Notes under the pieces: generated by a model | Database searches by the model: none | Told to the model about the DNA's origin: nothing | What the model saw: only the letters and a program-made list of their open reading frames with translations | In this document: positions 8,810 to 17,038 of the stretch, piece after piece | Layout of the letters: each line of letters opens with the position of its first letter | Numbering within the stretch: the first letter of the stretch is position 1 | Assembly (NCBI RefSeq): GCF_011326755.1 | Contig: NZ_JAAOIE010000002.1 | Location: 434,001-498,000 of the forward strand | Reading direction: 5' to 3' | From: Cochlodiniinecator piscidefendens | Lineage (GTDB): Bacteria > Pseudomonadota > Alphaproteobacteria > Rhodobacterales > Rhodobacteraceae | Length of the DNA: 64,000 nt | Made by a program: the position numbers and the translations under genes

Positions 8810-9564
8810 CCTTAGAAATTCTTACCCATGATGATCTGGCCCCCATAAAGCACGGTTTTTTTACCCGACGCGGTGGCGCATCTTCGGGTGTGTTTAAAGG
8901 GCTAAACTGCGGGCATGGATCGTCTGATCAATCCGATAGCGTTTCTATAAACCGCGCCCGCGTTGCCGAAGCGATGGGTGTCGCGCCGTCACATCTGCTG
9001 TCAGTCCATCAGTGTCATTCGGCGAATGTTGTTGTCGCAGAAACCCCGATCCCTCAACCCTTGCCAAAAGCCGACGCGATCGTGACCGCAACCCCCGGTC
9101 TCGCACTTGGGATTTTGACCGCGGATTGTCAGCCTGTTCTGTTTAGCGACCTTGACGCCGGAGTGATTGGCGCAGCTCACGCAGGCTGGAAAGGTGCAAT
9201 GGCAGGCGTGTTGGAAGCCACTATAGATAGCATGGAAACCCTTGGCGCAGCCCGTCAAAATATCACAGCGGTTGTGGGTCCGTGTATCAGCCAAGCCACC
9301 TATGAAGTCGGCCAAGAGTTTTTTGAAATGTTCATGGACGAGGATACTGAGAACAGCCGGTTCTTTGCCCAAGGTGCAGAGGATCGAATGCAATTTGATT
9401 TGCCAGCTTATGGCGTGTCGCGCTTATGCAAAGCCGGCGTTGGCGCTGCCTGTTGGAACCGCCATTGCACCTATAGCGATCCTGATCGATTCTTTTCCTA
9501 CCGTCGCAGTACCCATGAACGTGCGGCCGATTACGGTCGCCTGATCTCAGTTATTAGGCTTTGA
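8806..9564 (+). CDS. pgeF: Multicopper-oxidase-like laccase domain protein (YfiH/PgeF family)
   Basis: A 252-residue protein of the DUF152 family, variously described as polyphenol oxidase, purine nucleoside phosphorylase or peptidoglycan editing factor. The metal-ligand motifs are present: SVHQCHSANV, LTADCQPVLFSD, and IGAAHAGWKGAMAGVLEATI. The ATG at 8806 overlaps the upstream stop (ATGA) and gives the family N-terminus LTHDDLAPIKHGFFTRRGG. The in-frame extension upstream is only the alternative frame of the preceding gene. It is the last gene of the lgt operon. Confidence 0.9.
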   Translation: MTLEILTHDDLAPIKHGFFTRRGGASSGVFKGLNCGHGSSDQSDSVSINRARVAEAMGVAPSHLLSVHQCHSANVVVAETPIPQPLPKADAIVTATPGLALGILTADCQPVLFSDLDAGVIGAAHAGWKGAMAGVLEATIDSMETLGAARQNITAVVGPCISQATYEVGQEFFEMFMDEDTENSRFFAQGAEDRMQFDLPAYGVSRLCKAGVGAACWNRHCTYSDPDRFFSYRRSTHERAADYGRLISVIRL

Positions 9565-9841
9565 TTAACCTAAGGGAACCCACCTGCACCCATTCACGCC
9601 AAAGTGCTGACACATTTGCGAAATCGGCACGCAAATTTGAAGTTATGTTTTAACTAAAATTCAAAATTTCCTTACAAAACCCCTTATTTTATAGGCAGTC
9701 AGGATTTTCCGACCCCGCCTTCATCTTTTGCCAAAATTGCCGCAGCCCTGCCCAATCCTTGCCCCATTACGCGCTATTCTAAGGATAACAGAAAAAACAC
9801 TAGGGCAATCCAAACTGGGGCGACCCGAGCAGGAGACGACA

Positions 9842-9991
9842 ATGCAAAAGAATAAGCGCTGGATGAAATCCGTATTGAAAGAAGCTGCATCAAACGAAAT
9901 CGCAATGCCTTGGGCACGTGGCAAACGCCGCACAGCGATGATCGAACGCCGTAACGCGCCTGTTACGCCACGCAAAGCTGCATCTGCTTGA
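9842..9991 (+). CDS. Small basic conserved protein, 49 residues, function unknown
   Basis: The product is very basic and contains KRWMKSVLKEAA, MPWARGKRRTAMIERR and a C-terminal TPRKAASA. AGGAG lies about seven bases before the ATG. I recall similar short proteins with a MPW.RG.RR core in Rhodobacteraceae, often without annotation. It stands alone after a 277-base gap and precedes the Hint-domain gene by 125 bases. The upstream in-frame extension to 9728 lacks a ribosome site. Possible nucleic-acid binding is only suggested by charge. Confidence 0.7.
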   Translation: MQKNKRWMKSVLKEAASNEIAMPWARGKRRTAMIERRNAPVTPRKAASA

Positions 9992-10116
9992 CAGCTGACC
10001 AAACTGCGCAGATGGGCGAATTTGCCCTTCTGCAGTTACGCTTCAATACATTTTCCCAGTTAATTTAAATTTTGACCTTCGGGGCCGTGTTTTTGGCCGC
10101 GTCGAAAGGACAAAAA

Positions 10117-10911
10117 ATGCAAAAACCAACAGAGCACTCCCGGCTCACACATAATCATCAGCACGGCGGTATTCATAGCCGTAGGCCGCTGACGCCCCTT
10201 ACTAAGGCACCAGATGAGCGCCCTCTTCCGGCTATGCGGCATTATCGCCTGTCATGGCTCACCGAAGACAACCAAATCGAAGATGCGGTTAAGGTCGCCC
10301 CAGCACTTGCGATGTTCGAAGATGCCTTTTCTGCATTTGCCCGAGGAACATTGATTGCAACGGAAAACGGGCCAACTGCCGTTGAGGATCTGCTTCCAGG
10401 TACGCGTATTGCAACACATCGTAATGGATTGCGCACATTGCTATGGGTTGGATCGATGACATTGTTGCCAGCAAAGGCAGACCGCGAAGCTGAACATCTG
10501 ACTCGTATAGCCAGCGACAGTTTTGGCCTTGGACGCCCGATGCCTGACTTGCTGTTAGGCCCCGGAGCACGTGTTTTCCAACGCCACGGACGCCTTTCAG
10601 CGCTCTACGATACGGAAGCAGCCCTTATTCGGGCGAAAGACCTATGCGACGGTGACATGATCGCGGAAATCACACCTGCCACCCGTGTTGAAGTTTTCCA
10701 TCTCGCCTTTGCAAATCATGAAATCATTACTGCAAATGGTTTAGAATGCGAAAGCTACCACCCCGGCCCGGGTCTCGACACCAAGCTAGGGCAACAAGCC
10801 ACCAACTACTTCATGCGGCTTTTCCCGCATTTGGAAACCTATGCAGACTTTGGTTCTATGAATGTCGCGCGCATCGTGCATGACGACATCACCCGTATGG
10901 AAACCCCCTAA
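10117..10911 (+). CDS. Hint-domain protein
   Basis: A 264-residue protein whose centre is a Hint (hedgehog/intein) module. It has FARGTLIATENGPTAVEDL (the block A region, with Ala-Arg-Gly where inteins have Cys), PGTRIATHRNGLRTLLWVG, and later EVFHLAFANHEIITANGLECESY. In Roseobacter genomes such domains often sit at the C-terminus of secreted calcium-binding proteins; here it is nearly alone, with about 75 His/Pro-rich residues in front. The usual block A nucleophile appears to be absent, so self-cleavage is doubtful. AAGGA lies eight bases upstream of the chosen ATG. The stop overlaps the convergent Lrp gene by four bases. Confidence 0.8.
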   Translation: MQKPTEHSRLTHNHQHGGIHSRRPLTPLTKAPDERPLPAMRHYRLSWLTEDNQIEDAVKVAPALAMFEDAFSAFARGTLIATENGPTAVEDLLPGTRIATHRNGLRTLLWVGSMTLLPAKADREAEHLTRIASDSFGLGRPMPDLLLGPGARVFQRHGRLSALYDTEAALIRAKDLCDGDMIAEITPATRVEVFHLAFANHEIITANGLECESYHPGPGLDTKLGQQATNYFMRLFPHLETYADFGSMNVARIVHDDITRMETP

Positions 10912-11408
10912 GCCGTTTGGCTTAGGCGTTCCTCTAACACCTCAAAAGGCACACCGGGATCGTCTTTCGCCCCGCGGATCACCAACGAGGTTTTTACACT
11001 GGCCACATTGTCAGCCGATGTCAGTTGCTCGGTCAGAAAAGTCTGAAATGTAGACAGATCAGGTGCAACACATTTCAAAATGAAATCGACCTCTCCGTTC
11101 AACATGTGACACTCACGAACCAAGGGCCAGTCTTTGCAGAGGTTTTCAAAATCTGAAAGATCCACCTCAGCTTGGCTGACCAATCCGACCATCGCATAAA
11201 CTTGCACTTCAAACCCAAGCGCACGCGCATCTACATCCGCATGATAGCCACGAATATATCCCGCTTCTTCCAACGTCCGCACGCGGCGCAAGCAAGGCGG
11301 CGCAGAAATTCCGACGCGCTTTGCCAGCTCGACATTGGTCATCCGACCGTCGGCTTGCAGCTCTGCCAAAATCATTCGATCAATCGGGTCTAATTTTGAG
11401 CCAGCCAT
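10908..11408 (-). CDS. Lrp/AsnC-family transcriptional regulator
   Basis: A 166-residue feast/famine regulator. The N-terminal helix-turn-helix reads LDPIDRMILAELQADGR, then NVELAKRVGISAPPCLRRVR. The C-terminal ligand-binding RAM domain contains VRECHMLNGEVDFILKCVAPD. GGAG lies seven bases before the ATG at 11408. It is divergent from trxB, an arrangement I recall in Rhodobacterales. It may control itself and possibly trxB through the AT-rich repeats between them. The effector amino acid is unknown. Confidence 0.92.
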   Translation of the reverse strand: MAGSKLDPIDRMILAELQADGRMTNVELAKRVGISAPPCLRRVRTLEEAGYIRGYHADVDARALGFEVQVYAMVGLVSQAEVDLSDFENLCKDWPLVRECHMLNGEVDFILKCVAPDLSTFQTFLTEQLTSADNVASVKTSLVIRGAKDDPGVPFEVLEERLSQTA

Positions 11409-11452
11409 CGCAATTCTCCAGTTTTGCAAAACCTATGCCGAAACATTGTTTC

Positions 11453-11491
11453 GCGCAATATTATTTCAAGAATGCGCAACTAAATTATTTC
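11453..11491. promoter_or_regulatory. AT-rich tandem repeats between lrp and trxB
   Basis: The hexamer GCGCAA recurs at 11453 and 11474 (21 bases apart), each followed within a few bases by ATTATTTC (11460 and 11484). The spacing of about two helical turns and the AT-rich content are as expected for an Lrp-family binding region. Binding is inference. Confidence 0.35.
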
Positions 11492-11597
11492 TTTTGCCAA
11501 ACGCAAGTGGAAAATTCTTTGTTTGATCTGAAACCCTTTAATCAATCGATGCCTGCCGCTATATGCCAATGAACCCAGGAACAAAATGAGGCCCACA

Positions 11598-12542
11598 ATG
11601 GCTGAGACGCGACATACCAAAGTTTTGATTATCGGTTCTGGCCCAGCAGGATACACCGCAGGCGTTTACGCCAGTCGCGCCATGCTGTCGCCCATTCTGG
11701 TGCAAGGCATCGAACCCGGTGGGCAATTGACCACCACCACAGAGGTCGAAAACTGGCCAGGTCACAGTGAAATCCAAGGTCCTGATCTGATGGTCAACAT
11801 GGAAACACACGCCCGTGATATGGGTACAGAAATCATCAGCGACATCATCACCGATCTTGACGTCAGCAAACGTCCCTTCACAGCGCTTGGTGATAGCGGC
11901 ACGACCTATACGTGCGACGCGGTCATTTTGGCGACCGGCGCGCGGGCAAAGTGGTTAGGCCTAGAATCAGAAGATAAATACAAAGGGTTCGGCGTATCGG
12001 CCTGTGCCACATGTGATGGGTTTTTCTACCGCGGCCAAGAAATCGTCGTGATCGGCGGCGGAAACACCGCTGTCGAAGAGGCGCTTTTCCTAACCAATTT
12101 CGCATCAAAGGTTACATTGATACACCGCCGCGACGAACTGCGCAGTGAGAAAATCCTCGAAAATCGTTTGATGAAAAACGAAAAGATCGAACCGCTTTGG
12201 TTTCATGAACTCGTTGAGGTTGTGGGCGATGACAATCCATTGGGTGTCACAGCTGTGCGGGCCAAGCACACCAAAACAGGCAAAATCACAGAAATTCCCT
12301 GCAAAGGTGTGTTCGTCGCGATTGGTCACGCCCCTGCAAACGAATTGGTCAAAGATACTTTGGAAACCCACATGGGCGGATATGTAAAAACCCAACCTGA
12401 TTCTACGGCCACTTCTATCCCGGGCGTGTTCGCTGCAGGCGATTTGACAGACCATAAATATCGCCAAGCCGTAACATCTGCAGGAATGGGCTGCATGGCC
12501 GCGCTGGAAGCTGAACGCTTTTTGGCCGAAGTCGAAGAATAA
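11598..12542 (+). CDS. trxB: Thioredoxin-disulfide reductase
   Basis: NADPH-dependent flavoenzyme that reduces thioredoxin. The FAD motif is [17 protein letters not shown]. The redox-active CATC stands at 136-139 followed by DGFFYRG. The NADPH motif is [13 protein letters not shown], and the C-terminal FAD-binding [21 protein letters not shown] is intact. Two starts are possible: 11586 (MRPTMAET) and 11598 (MAETRHTK). I choose 11598, which has GAGG six bases upstream and the length usual for the family (314 residues). Confidence 0.95.
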   Translation: MAETRHTKVLIIGSGPAGYTAGVYASRAMLSPILVQGIEPGGQLTTTTEVENWPGHSEIQGPDLMVNMETHARDMGTEIISDIITDLDVSKRPFTALGDSGTTYTCDAVILATGARAKWLGLESEDKYKGFGVSACATCDGFFYRGQEIVVIGGGNTAVEEALFLTNFASKVTLIHRRDELRSEKILENRLMKNEKIEPLWFHELVEVVGDDNPLGVTAVRAKHTKTGKITEIPCKGVFVAIGHAPANELVKDTLETHMGGYVKTQPDSTATSIPGVFAAGDLTDHKYRQAVTSAGMGCMAALEAERFLAEVEE

Positions 12543-12548
12543 TCTTCC

Positions 12549-12584
12549 AATTGCGGCGAAAATCGCGTGATTTTCGCCGCAATT
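12549..12584. terminator. 16-base perfect inverted repeat after trxB
   Basis: A perfect 16-base stem (12549-12564 with 12569-12584) with the four-base loop gcgt begins seven bases after the trxB stop. No T-run follows on either strand, so it is not a classical intrinsic terminator. It could still block transcription or protect the 3' end of the mRNA. Confidence 0.6.
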
Positions 12585-12709
12585 CTCCAAAAATTCACAG
12601 CTTTGCTTGAATTCTGTCTTTTTTCACGACTATCTGCCTCTCAAATATCAGTAAACCGGCTCATCAAATTTCATGTACGAAGCCGGGCGACCCTATCGAG
12701 AGAAAAGTT

Positions 12710-14419
12710 ATGACACCGAACCTCGCCCCTATCCCCGAACTCTACGTATCCTATGACTCAGCGCAGAAGCTGAAAGTTGAAGCGGCTGATTTGATCAGCC
12801 ACGACCTGACTCCGCGCCAAATCTGCGATCTTGAATTGTTGATGAACGGTGGGTTCAACCCGCTTAAAGGGTTTATGACCGAAGCGGATTACGACGGCGT
12901 TGTAGACCGGATGCGCCTTGCGGATGGCGCGCTTTGGCCGATGCCAATCAACCTTGACGTGTCTGAAAAATTTGCCGACACGATCGAGTTGGGGCAAGAT
13001 ATCGCGTTGCGCGACCAAGAAGGCGTTATTCTTGCCACGATGACCGTAACAGACCGTTGGGAGCCCAATAAATCCCTTGAGGCGGAAAAGGTTTTTGGCG
13101 CGGATGATGATGCCCACCCTGCGGTAAATTACCTGCACAATCAGGCCGGTAAAATCTATCTCGGTGGTCCGGTCACTGGCATTCAGCAGCCCGTTCACTA
13201 CGATTTCCGCGGCAGCCGCGACACTCCAAATGAATTGCGCGCGACCTTCCGTAAACTCGGCTGGCGCAAAGTTGTGGCATTCCAAACCCGCAACCCATTG
13301 CACCGCGCCCACCAAGAATTGACCTTCCGCGCCGCACGCGAAGCCCAAGCAAACCTGTTGATCCATCCGGTTGTTGGCATGACCAAACCGGGTGACGTAG
13401 ATCACTTTACCCGCGTACGTTGCTATGAAGCTGTGCTGGATCAATACCCGTCGGCCACCACCACCATGAGCCTGCTGAACCTCGCCATGCGCATGGCTGG
13501 CCCGCGAGAAGCTGTTTGGCACGGTTTGATCCGCAAAAACCACGGATGCACCCATTTCATCGTTGGTCGCGACCACGCAGGCCCCGGTAAAAACTCAGCC
13601 GGCGAAGATTTCTACGGCCCCTATGATGCCCAAGATCTGTTCCGTGAACACCAAGACGAAATCGGCATCGAAATGGTTGATTTCAAACACATGGTTTACG
13701 TACAGGAACGCGCTCAATACGAACCCGCTGATGAAATCGCAGACAAAGATGATGTGACCATCCTGAACATTTCAGGCACCGAATTGCGTCGCCGCCTGTC
13801 TGAAGGATTAGAGATTCCTGAGTGGTTCTCCTTCCCCGCCGTGGTCAAAGAATTGCGCCGCACAAAACCGCCACGCGCACAGCAGGGTTTCACGGTGTTT
13901 TTCACAGGCCTTTCGGGATCTGGGAAATCCACCATTGCCAACGCTTTGATGGTCAAATTGATGGAAATGGGCGGGCGCCCCGTGACTTTGCTCGATGGGG
14001 ACATCGTTCGTAAAAACCTCAGCTCTGAGCTTGGCTTTTCCAAAGAACACCGCGATCTGAACATTCGCCGCATTGGTTATGTCGCGTCAGAGATCACGAA
14101 AAACGGTGGCATCGCCATCTGCGCACCGATCGCGCCCTACGCCACCACGCGCCGCGCCGTGCGCGAAGACATCGAAAGCTTCGGGGCCTTTGTCGAGGTC
14201 CACGTCGCGACCTCGCTTGAGGAATGCGAACGCCGCGATCGCAAAGGGCTATACAAATTGGCCCGCGAAGGAAAAATCAAAGAGTTCACAGGCATTTCAG
14301 ACCCTTACAACGTCCCTGAATCACCAGAACTCAGCGTCAAAACTGAAAATGCCGAGGTCGACCATTGCGCGCATCAGGTCCTCCTCAAACTCGAAAGCAT
14401 GGGCCTGATCAAAGGATAA
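12710..14419 (+). CDS. cysC: Bifunctional sulfate adenylyltransferase / adenylylsulfate kinase
   Basis: Assimilatory sulfate activation in one polypeptide of 569 residues: ATP sulfurylase makes APS and the kinase domain phosphorylates it to PAPS. The N-terminal sulfurylase domain (about 1-390) has QTRNPLHRAH (192-201) and GRDHAGPG (286-293), its catalytic motifs. The C-terminal APS kinase has the P-loop GLSGSGKST (400-408), the DGDIVR motif and the ISDPYNVPE region. Both active sites look intact. A classical terminator follows. A short hairpin (CCGGCT near 12656 pairing with AGCCGG near 12680) lies in the leader, with no clear riboswitch match. Confidence 0.96.
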   Translation: MTPNLAPIPELYVSYDSAQKLKVEAADLISHDLTPRQICDLELLMNGGFNPLKGFMTEADYDGVVDRMRLADGALWPMPINLDVSEKFADTIELGQDIALRDQEGVILATMTVTDRWEPNKSLEAEKVFGADDDAHPAVNYLHNQAGKIYLGGPVTGIQQPVHYDFRGSRDTPNELRATFRKLGWRKVVAFQTRNPLHRAHQELTFRAAREAQANLLIHPVVGMTKPGDVDHFTRVRCYEAVLDQYPSATTTMSLLNLAMRMAGPREAVWHGLIRKNHGCTHFIVGRDHAGPGKNSAGEDFYGPYDAQDLFREHQDEIGIEMVDFKHMVYVQERAQYEPADEIADKDDVTILNISGTELRRRLSEGLEIPEWFSFPAVVKELRRTKPPRAQQGFTVFFTGLSGSGKSTIANALMVKLMEMGGRPVTLLDGDIVRKNLSSELGFSKEHRDLNIRRIGYVASEITKNGGIAICAPIAPYATTRRAVREDIESFGAFVEVHVATSLEECERRDRKGLYKLAREGKIKEFTGISDPYNVPESPELSVKTENAEVDHCAHQVLLKLESMGLIKG

Positions 14420-14448
14420 GCGTTCAACGCAGCGCCCCTAAACAGTAA

Positions 14449-14475
14449 AAGCCCCGCCAACGCGGGGCTTTTTTA
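14449..14475 (+). terminator. Terminator after sat-cysC
   Basis: A perfect GC-rich stem (14451-14457 with 14462-14468, extended by an A-T pair) with a four-base loop, followed by six T on the plus strand. Confidence 0.93.
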
Positions 14476-14490
14476 TTTTCCTTGATCCCT

Positions 14491-14619
14491 CTACAGCCCC
14501 AGCTGTGGAAACAGGTGCCGGATAACGGCCGTTCGCATCGCAATGGCAAATGGATCGTGAAAAACATCGAGTTTATCCTTCACTTCGCCGTTGGAAAGCC
14601 ACTCGACATCAATAGCCAC
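14491..14619 (-). CDS. Possible short ORF or gene remnant, 42 codons
   Basis: From a GTG at 14619 the frame reads a protein-like peptide containing EWLSNGEVKDKLDV and DPFAIAMRTAVIRHLFPQ. It opens right after an in-frame stop. No Shine-Dalgarno sequence precedes the GTG. It could be the surviving 3' end of a decayed gene, or chance. I do not recognise it. It lies between the cysC terminator and phzF in a 265-base gap that otherwise shows nothing. Confidence 0.25.
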   Translation of the reverse strand: MAIDVEWLSNGEVKDKLDVFHDPFAIAMRTAVIRHLFPQLGL

Positions 14620-14684
14620 AAGCAGGAGAATTCAGCCGAATTTTTCCCATTTGTCTCTCCCACCACCATACTCTTCTCTCACAC

Positions 14685-15578
14685 CTAAATTTCGAGCGTC
14701 CCGCGCATAACAACGCGTCCTTGGCCACCCACGTTGACCCCAGTTATAGCGTCGCGTGGTCCTAACACTTCGACTCGGGCCTGCCCCGGACGCCCCATCC
14801 AATGGCCCTGCTCAGCAGTAAACGCTGGCTCTTCAATCAGACCATGGTGCCACAAATAGGCCCCCATGCAGCCCGTAGCAGACCCAGTAAAGGGATCTTC
14901 AGGCAAGCTTGGCGGGGCAAGCAAAAGACGTGAAAACGTATCACCGGCAGGCGTTTCTCCGCCCAATGTCACCAAAAAGGGTTCCATCAACTCTGCCCGA
15001 GTCACACCTGAAGTGGCGCGAAATATATCCAGTTTTTCGTAATCCATAACAGCGCGGCGCAGCGCGTCCTTGTCACGTAAAACGGTAATGCAAAATGGTG
15101 TGCCCGTTGAAACGGCCTGCGGGTCGGCAATAATGTCATCCGCATTTAGACCATAGATAGATGCGATTTCACCGCGATCAAAGCGTGGTCCGAAAACGGG
15201 CGCGGCCTGCGTCATGGTGATCATCGGGCCGGTATCAGTCACCGCCACATTGATGTCCATCACGCCAGCTCCGACCTCTAGCGTAAAAGACGCCTGCCCT
15301 GAGGACATATCGACCAGACGGCGATCAATAAGCGACGCAACAGTCGCGATGGTCGGGTGCCCTGCCATGGGAATTTCTTTGTCAGCTAAATAATACCGCA
15401 CCCCAAAATCGGCCACATCCGAGCCAATCATGTAGGCGCACTCTGCCAAAGAGGTTTCGCGCACCAGCGCGAGTCGATCTTCAAATGAAATATCAGTGGC
15501 GCCATGGACGACAACGCAACCGTTGCCCCCAAATGCCTGATCCGTAAACGCATCAACCCAATCGAAGGCATATCCCAT
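14685..15578 (-). CDS. PhzF-family epimerase/isomerase-like protein
   Basis: A 297-residue two-fold pseudo-symmetric protein of the diaminopimelate-epimerase superfamily. Visible signatures are FGGNGCVVVH near the N-terminus and PMAGHPTIATVASLI. PhzF itself isomerises a phenazine precursor, but most bacterial members have unknown substrates, and no phenazine genes are nearby. The ATG at 15578 follows AAAGGG by six bases; an in-frame TTG at 15584 is possible. It is the third gene after Hsp20 and DUF1150, twelve bases from the latter. Confidence 0.85.
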   Translation of the reverse strand: MGYAFDWVDAFTDQAFGGNGCVVVHGATDISFEDRLALVRETSLAECAYMIGSDVADFGVRYYLADKEIPMAGHPTIATVASLIDRRLVDMSSGQASFTLEVGAGVMDINVAVTDTGPMITMTQAAPVFGPRFDRGEIASIYGLNADDIIADPQAVSTGTPFCITVLRDKDALRRAVMDYEKLDIFRATSGVTRAELMEPFLVTLGGETPAGDTFSRLLLAPPSLPEDPFTGSATGCMGAYLWHHGLIEEPAFTAEQGHWMGRPGQARVEVLGPRDAITGVNVGGQGRVVMRGTLEI

Positions 15579-15590
15579 ATTCAACCCTTT

Positions 15591-15830
15591 CTAATGCACC
15601 GAAACGGGTGCCAAATCATTTTGCCGCGCGAGTATAAACGCCATGCGCCGGTCACTCACCACCGCCAATTGTTCACCTTCTTCGCTGAACAACGCATAAA
15701 GATCGGTTTCTGAACCGACCTCTTCTTGCATTTCGTCTGGCAGGTCATTCAATTCGACGGGGCGCACGTAAACTGTCCGGTTTTCCGGTTCATGTTCACC
15801 TTCGTCGAAAGAATCATAGTTAAGTTCCAT
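15591..15830 (-). CDS. DUF1150 family protein
   Basis: A 79-residue acidic protein with the DUF1150 core (YVRPVELNDLPDEM, LYALFSEEGEQLAVVSDRR). This small family is, to my knowledge, confined to alphaproteobacteria and often lies next to small heat-shock genes, as here, 15 bases after hsp20. The function is unknown. Coupling to a chaperone gene suggests a stress-related role, but that is inference from context. Confidence 0.85.
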   Translation of the reverse strand: MELNYDSFDEGEHEPENRTVYVRPVELNDLPDEMQEEVGSETDLYALFSEEGEQLAVVSDRRMAFILARQNDLAPVSVH

Positions 15831-15845
15831 GAACGCCCCTGCCCT

Positions 15846-16259
15846 TCAGGCCTTAGTAATTTCAATGGTTTGCACGATCGTTTCGGGCTTGGCCCGTTTT
15901 AAGTCCACATGCAGAAGACCGTTTTCCATGGTTGCGCCGCCAACTTCAACCCCGTCAGCTAAAACAAACGATCTCTGAAACTGTCTTGCCGCAATTCCAC
16001 GGTGCAAAAACACCCGCCCATCGCTATCATCGGTTTGACGCCCACGCACCACCAGCTGGCGATCTTCAACGGTAATCGACAGATCACTTTCCGCGAACCC
16101 TGCGACCGCCAAAGTAATGCGAAAGCTATGCTCGCTTGTTTGTTCGATGTTGAAAGGTGGGTAACCTTCGTTGCCGGATTTCGCAGTCCGCTCCACGAGG
16201 CGTTCAAGCTGATCGAAACCCAAAAGAAATGGGTGTGATCCTAAAGTTAATTTCGTCAT
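15846..16259 (-). CDS. Small heat-shock protein, Hsp20/alpha-crystallin (IbpA-like)
   Basis: A 137-residue ATP-independent holdase that keeps unfolding proteins soluble. The N-terminus has PFLLGFDQLERLVERT and the alpha-crystallin domain begins with YPPFNIEQTSEHSFRITLAVAGF. The HRGIAARQFQRSFVLAD strand region is typical of class A bacterial sHsps. The ATG at 16259 has AGGAC eight bases upstream. The longer reading frame upstream is not conserved. A heat-shock-sigma-like promoter stands about 60 bases upstream. It leads an operon with DUF1150 and PhzF. Confidence 0.92.
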   Translation of the reverse strand: MTKLTLGSHPFLLGFDQLERLVERTAKSGNEGYPPFNIEQTSEHSFRITLAVAGFAESDLSITVEDRQLVVRGRQTDDSDGRVFLHRGIAARQFQRSFVLADGVEVGGATMENGLLHVDLKRAKPETIVQTIEITKA

Positions 16260-16322
16260 AAACACGTCCTGTTTGCAGCGACAGTGAAAGAGCCCCAACA
16301 TAGGCAGCCCATATAAGATGAA

Positions 16323-16351
16323 ATATGGTCCGCAAACTCCGGCACCGCAAG
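16323..16351 (-). promoter_or_regulatory. Candidate RpoH (heat-shock sigma) promoter of hsp20
   Basis: On the minus strand CTTG (16351-16348) and CCATAT (16328-16323) are separated by 19 bases. This resembles the CTTG/CCATNT pattern of heat-shock-sigma promoters. The core is short and could be coincidental. Confidence 0.35.
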
Positions 16352-16461
16352 GTCGATCAAGCACAATTGTCAAATGCCACACATATTCAAGACCATTTCA
16401 AAGCCTCCAAGTGTCAGAAATTCGCGCACATGGCATTTCGCCACTATGGCAAAGTGAAATC

Positions 16462-17031
16462 CTATTTTTGGATACTGCGTAAAATGGCCCCCCGCTGCGC
16501 ATTCCATTTTTCACGATTAAGTTCAAAAATCTTTGTATCTCGCATGGCTCCTTTAACAACCATATGGTTCTGAATCTCAGCTGTCTGTTCAAAGCAAAAC
16601 TTCGACGCCAACTTTGCTGATGGAATGTTTCGCGCGTTACACCGCCACTCGCAAACCTCAAATCCGTATGTCGCAAAAACTGTATCGATTAATACCGCGA
16701 GCGCCTGCTTACCCAGATACGTTCCTTTTGCTTGCGCCCCGAAGACAACATATCCAATTTCCACTCTGTTGCGCACCGGGTCTGCATGTAGAAGACTCAT
16801 TTTTCCAAGCACGTCACCAGTCCTGTTTTCTTGAATCACAAAGCCCGCAAAAGCCGTAACCAACAAATACTGTTCAAGATGCACCTGATAATCTTCAACC
16901 GATTTGAACGGCCCATCGCGCAAATGGATCCAAGTTTTCTCTTCAAGAAATAGATCAAAAAGCGTTTCTGCGTGCAAATCAGGGGACAGTGGAACCAAGC
17001 TTACCTCGGTTCCATCAATATCACTTCGCAT
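16462..17031 (-). CDS. GNAT-family N-acetyltransferase (RimJ/RimL-like)
   Basis: An acetyl-CoA-dependent transferase of about 189 residues. Typical elements are VSLVPLSPDLHAETLFDLF at the start, VEIGYVVFGAQAKGTYLGKQAL as the acetyl-CoA binding region, and CEWRCNARNIPSAKLA as the RimJ/RimL-type core. The acceptor is unknown. The start is uncertain: ATG 17031 gives a clean N-terminus eight bases after the upstream stop, whereas ATG 17058 would overlap the FAD oxidoreductase by 20 bases. It is the last gene of the amino-acid cluster and may acetylate an amine or amino acid from that pathway. Confidence 0.8.
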   Translation of the reverse strand: MRSDIDGTEVSLVPLSPDLHAETLFDLFLEEKTWIHLRDGPFKSVEDYQVHLEQYLLVTAFAGFVIQENRTGDVLGKMSLLHADPVRNRVEIGYVVFGAQAKGTYLGKQALAVLIDTVFATYGFEVCEWRCNARNIPSAKLASKFCFEQTAEIQNHMVVKGAMRDTKIFELNREKWNAQRGAILRSIQK

Positions 17032-17038
17032 ATGCGGC

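Noticed and set aside
12656-12690. Riboswitch or uORF in the sat-cysC leader
   Set aside because: A six-base stem and a short overlapping frame exist, but nothing matches the SAM-type riboswitch consensus I know, and no Cys or Met codon run is present.
12758-13576. A 272-codon frame antisense to sat-cysC
   Set aside because: The plus-strand enzyme has intact catalytic motifs throughout; the antisense frame has none and arises from codon bias.
14482-14688. 68-codon plus-strand frame after the cysC terminator
   Set aside because: It lies behind a strong terminator, has no ribosome site, and overlaps a more protein-like minus frame.
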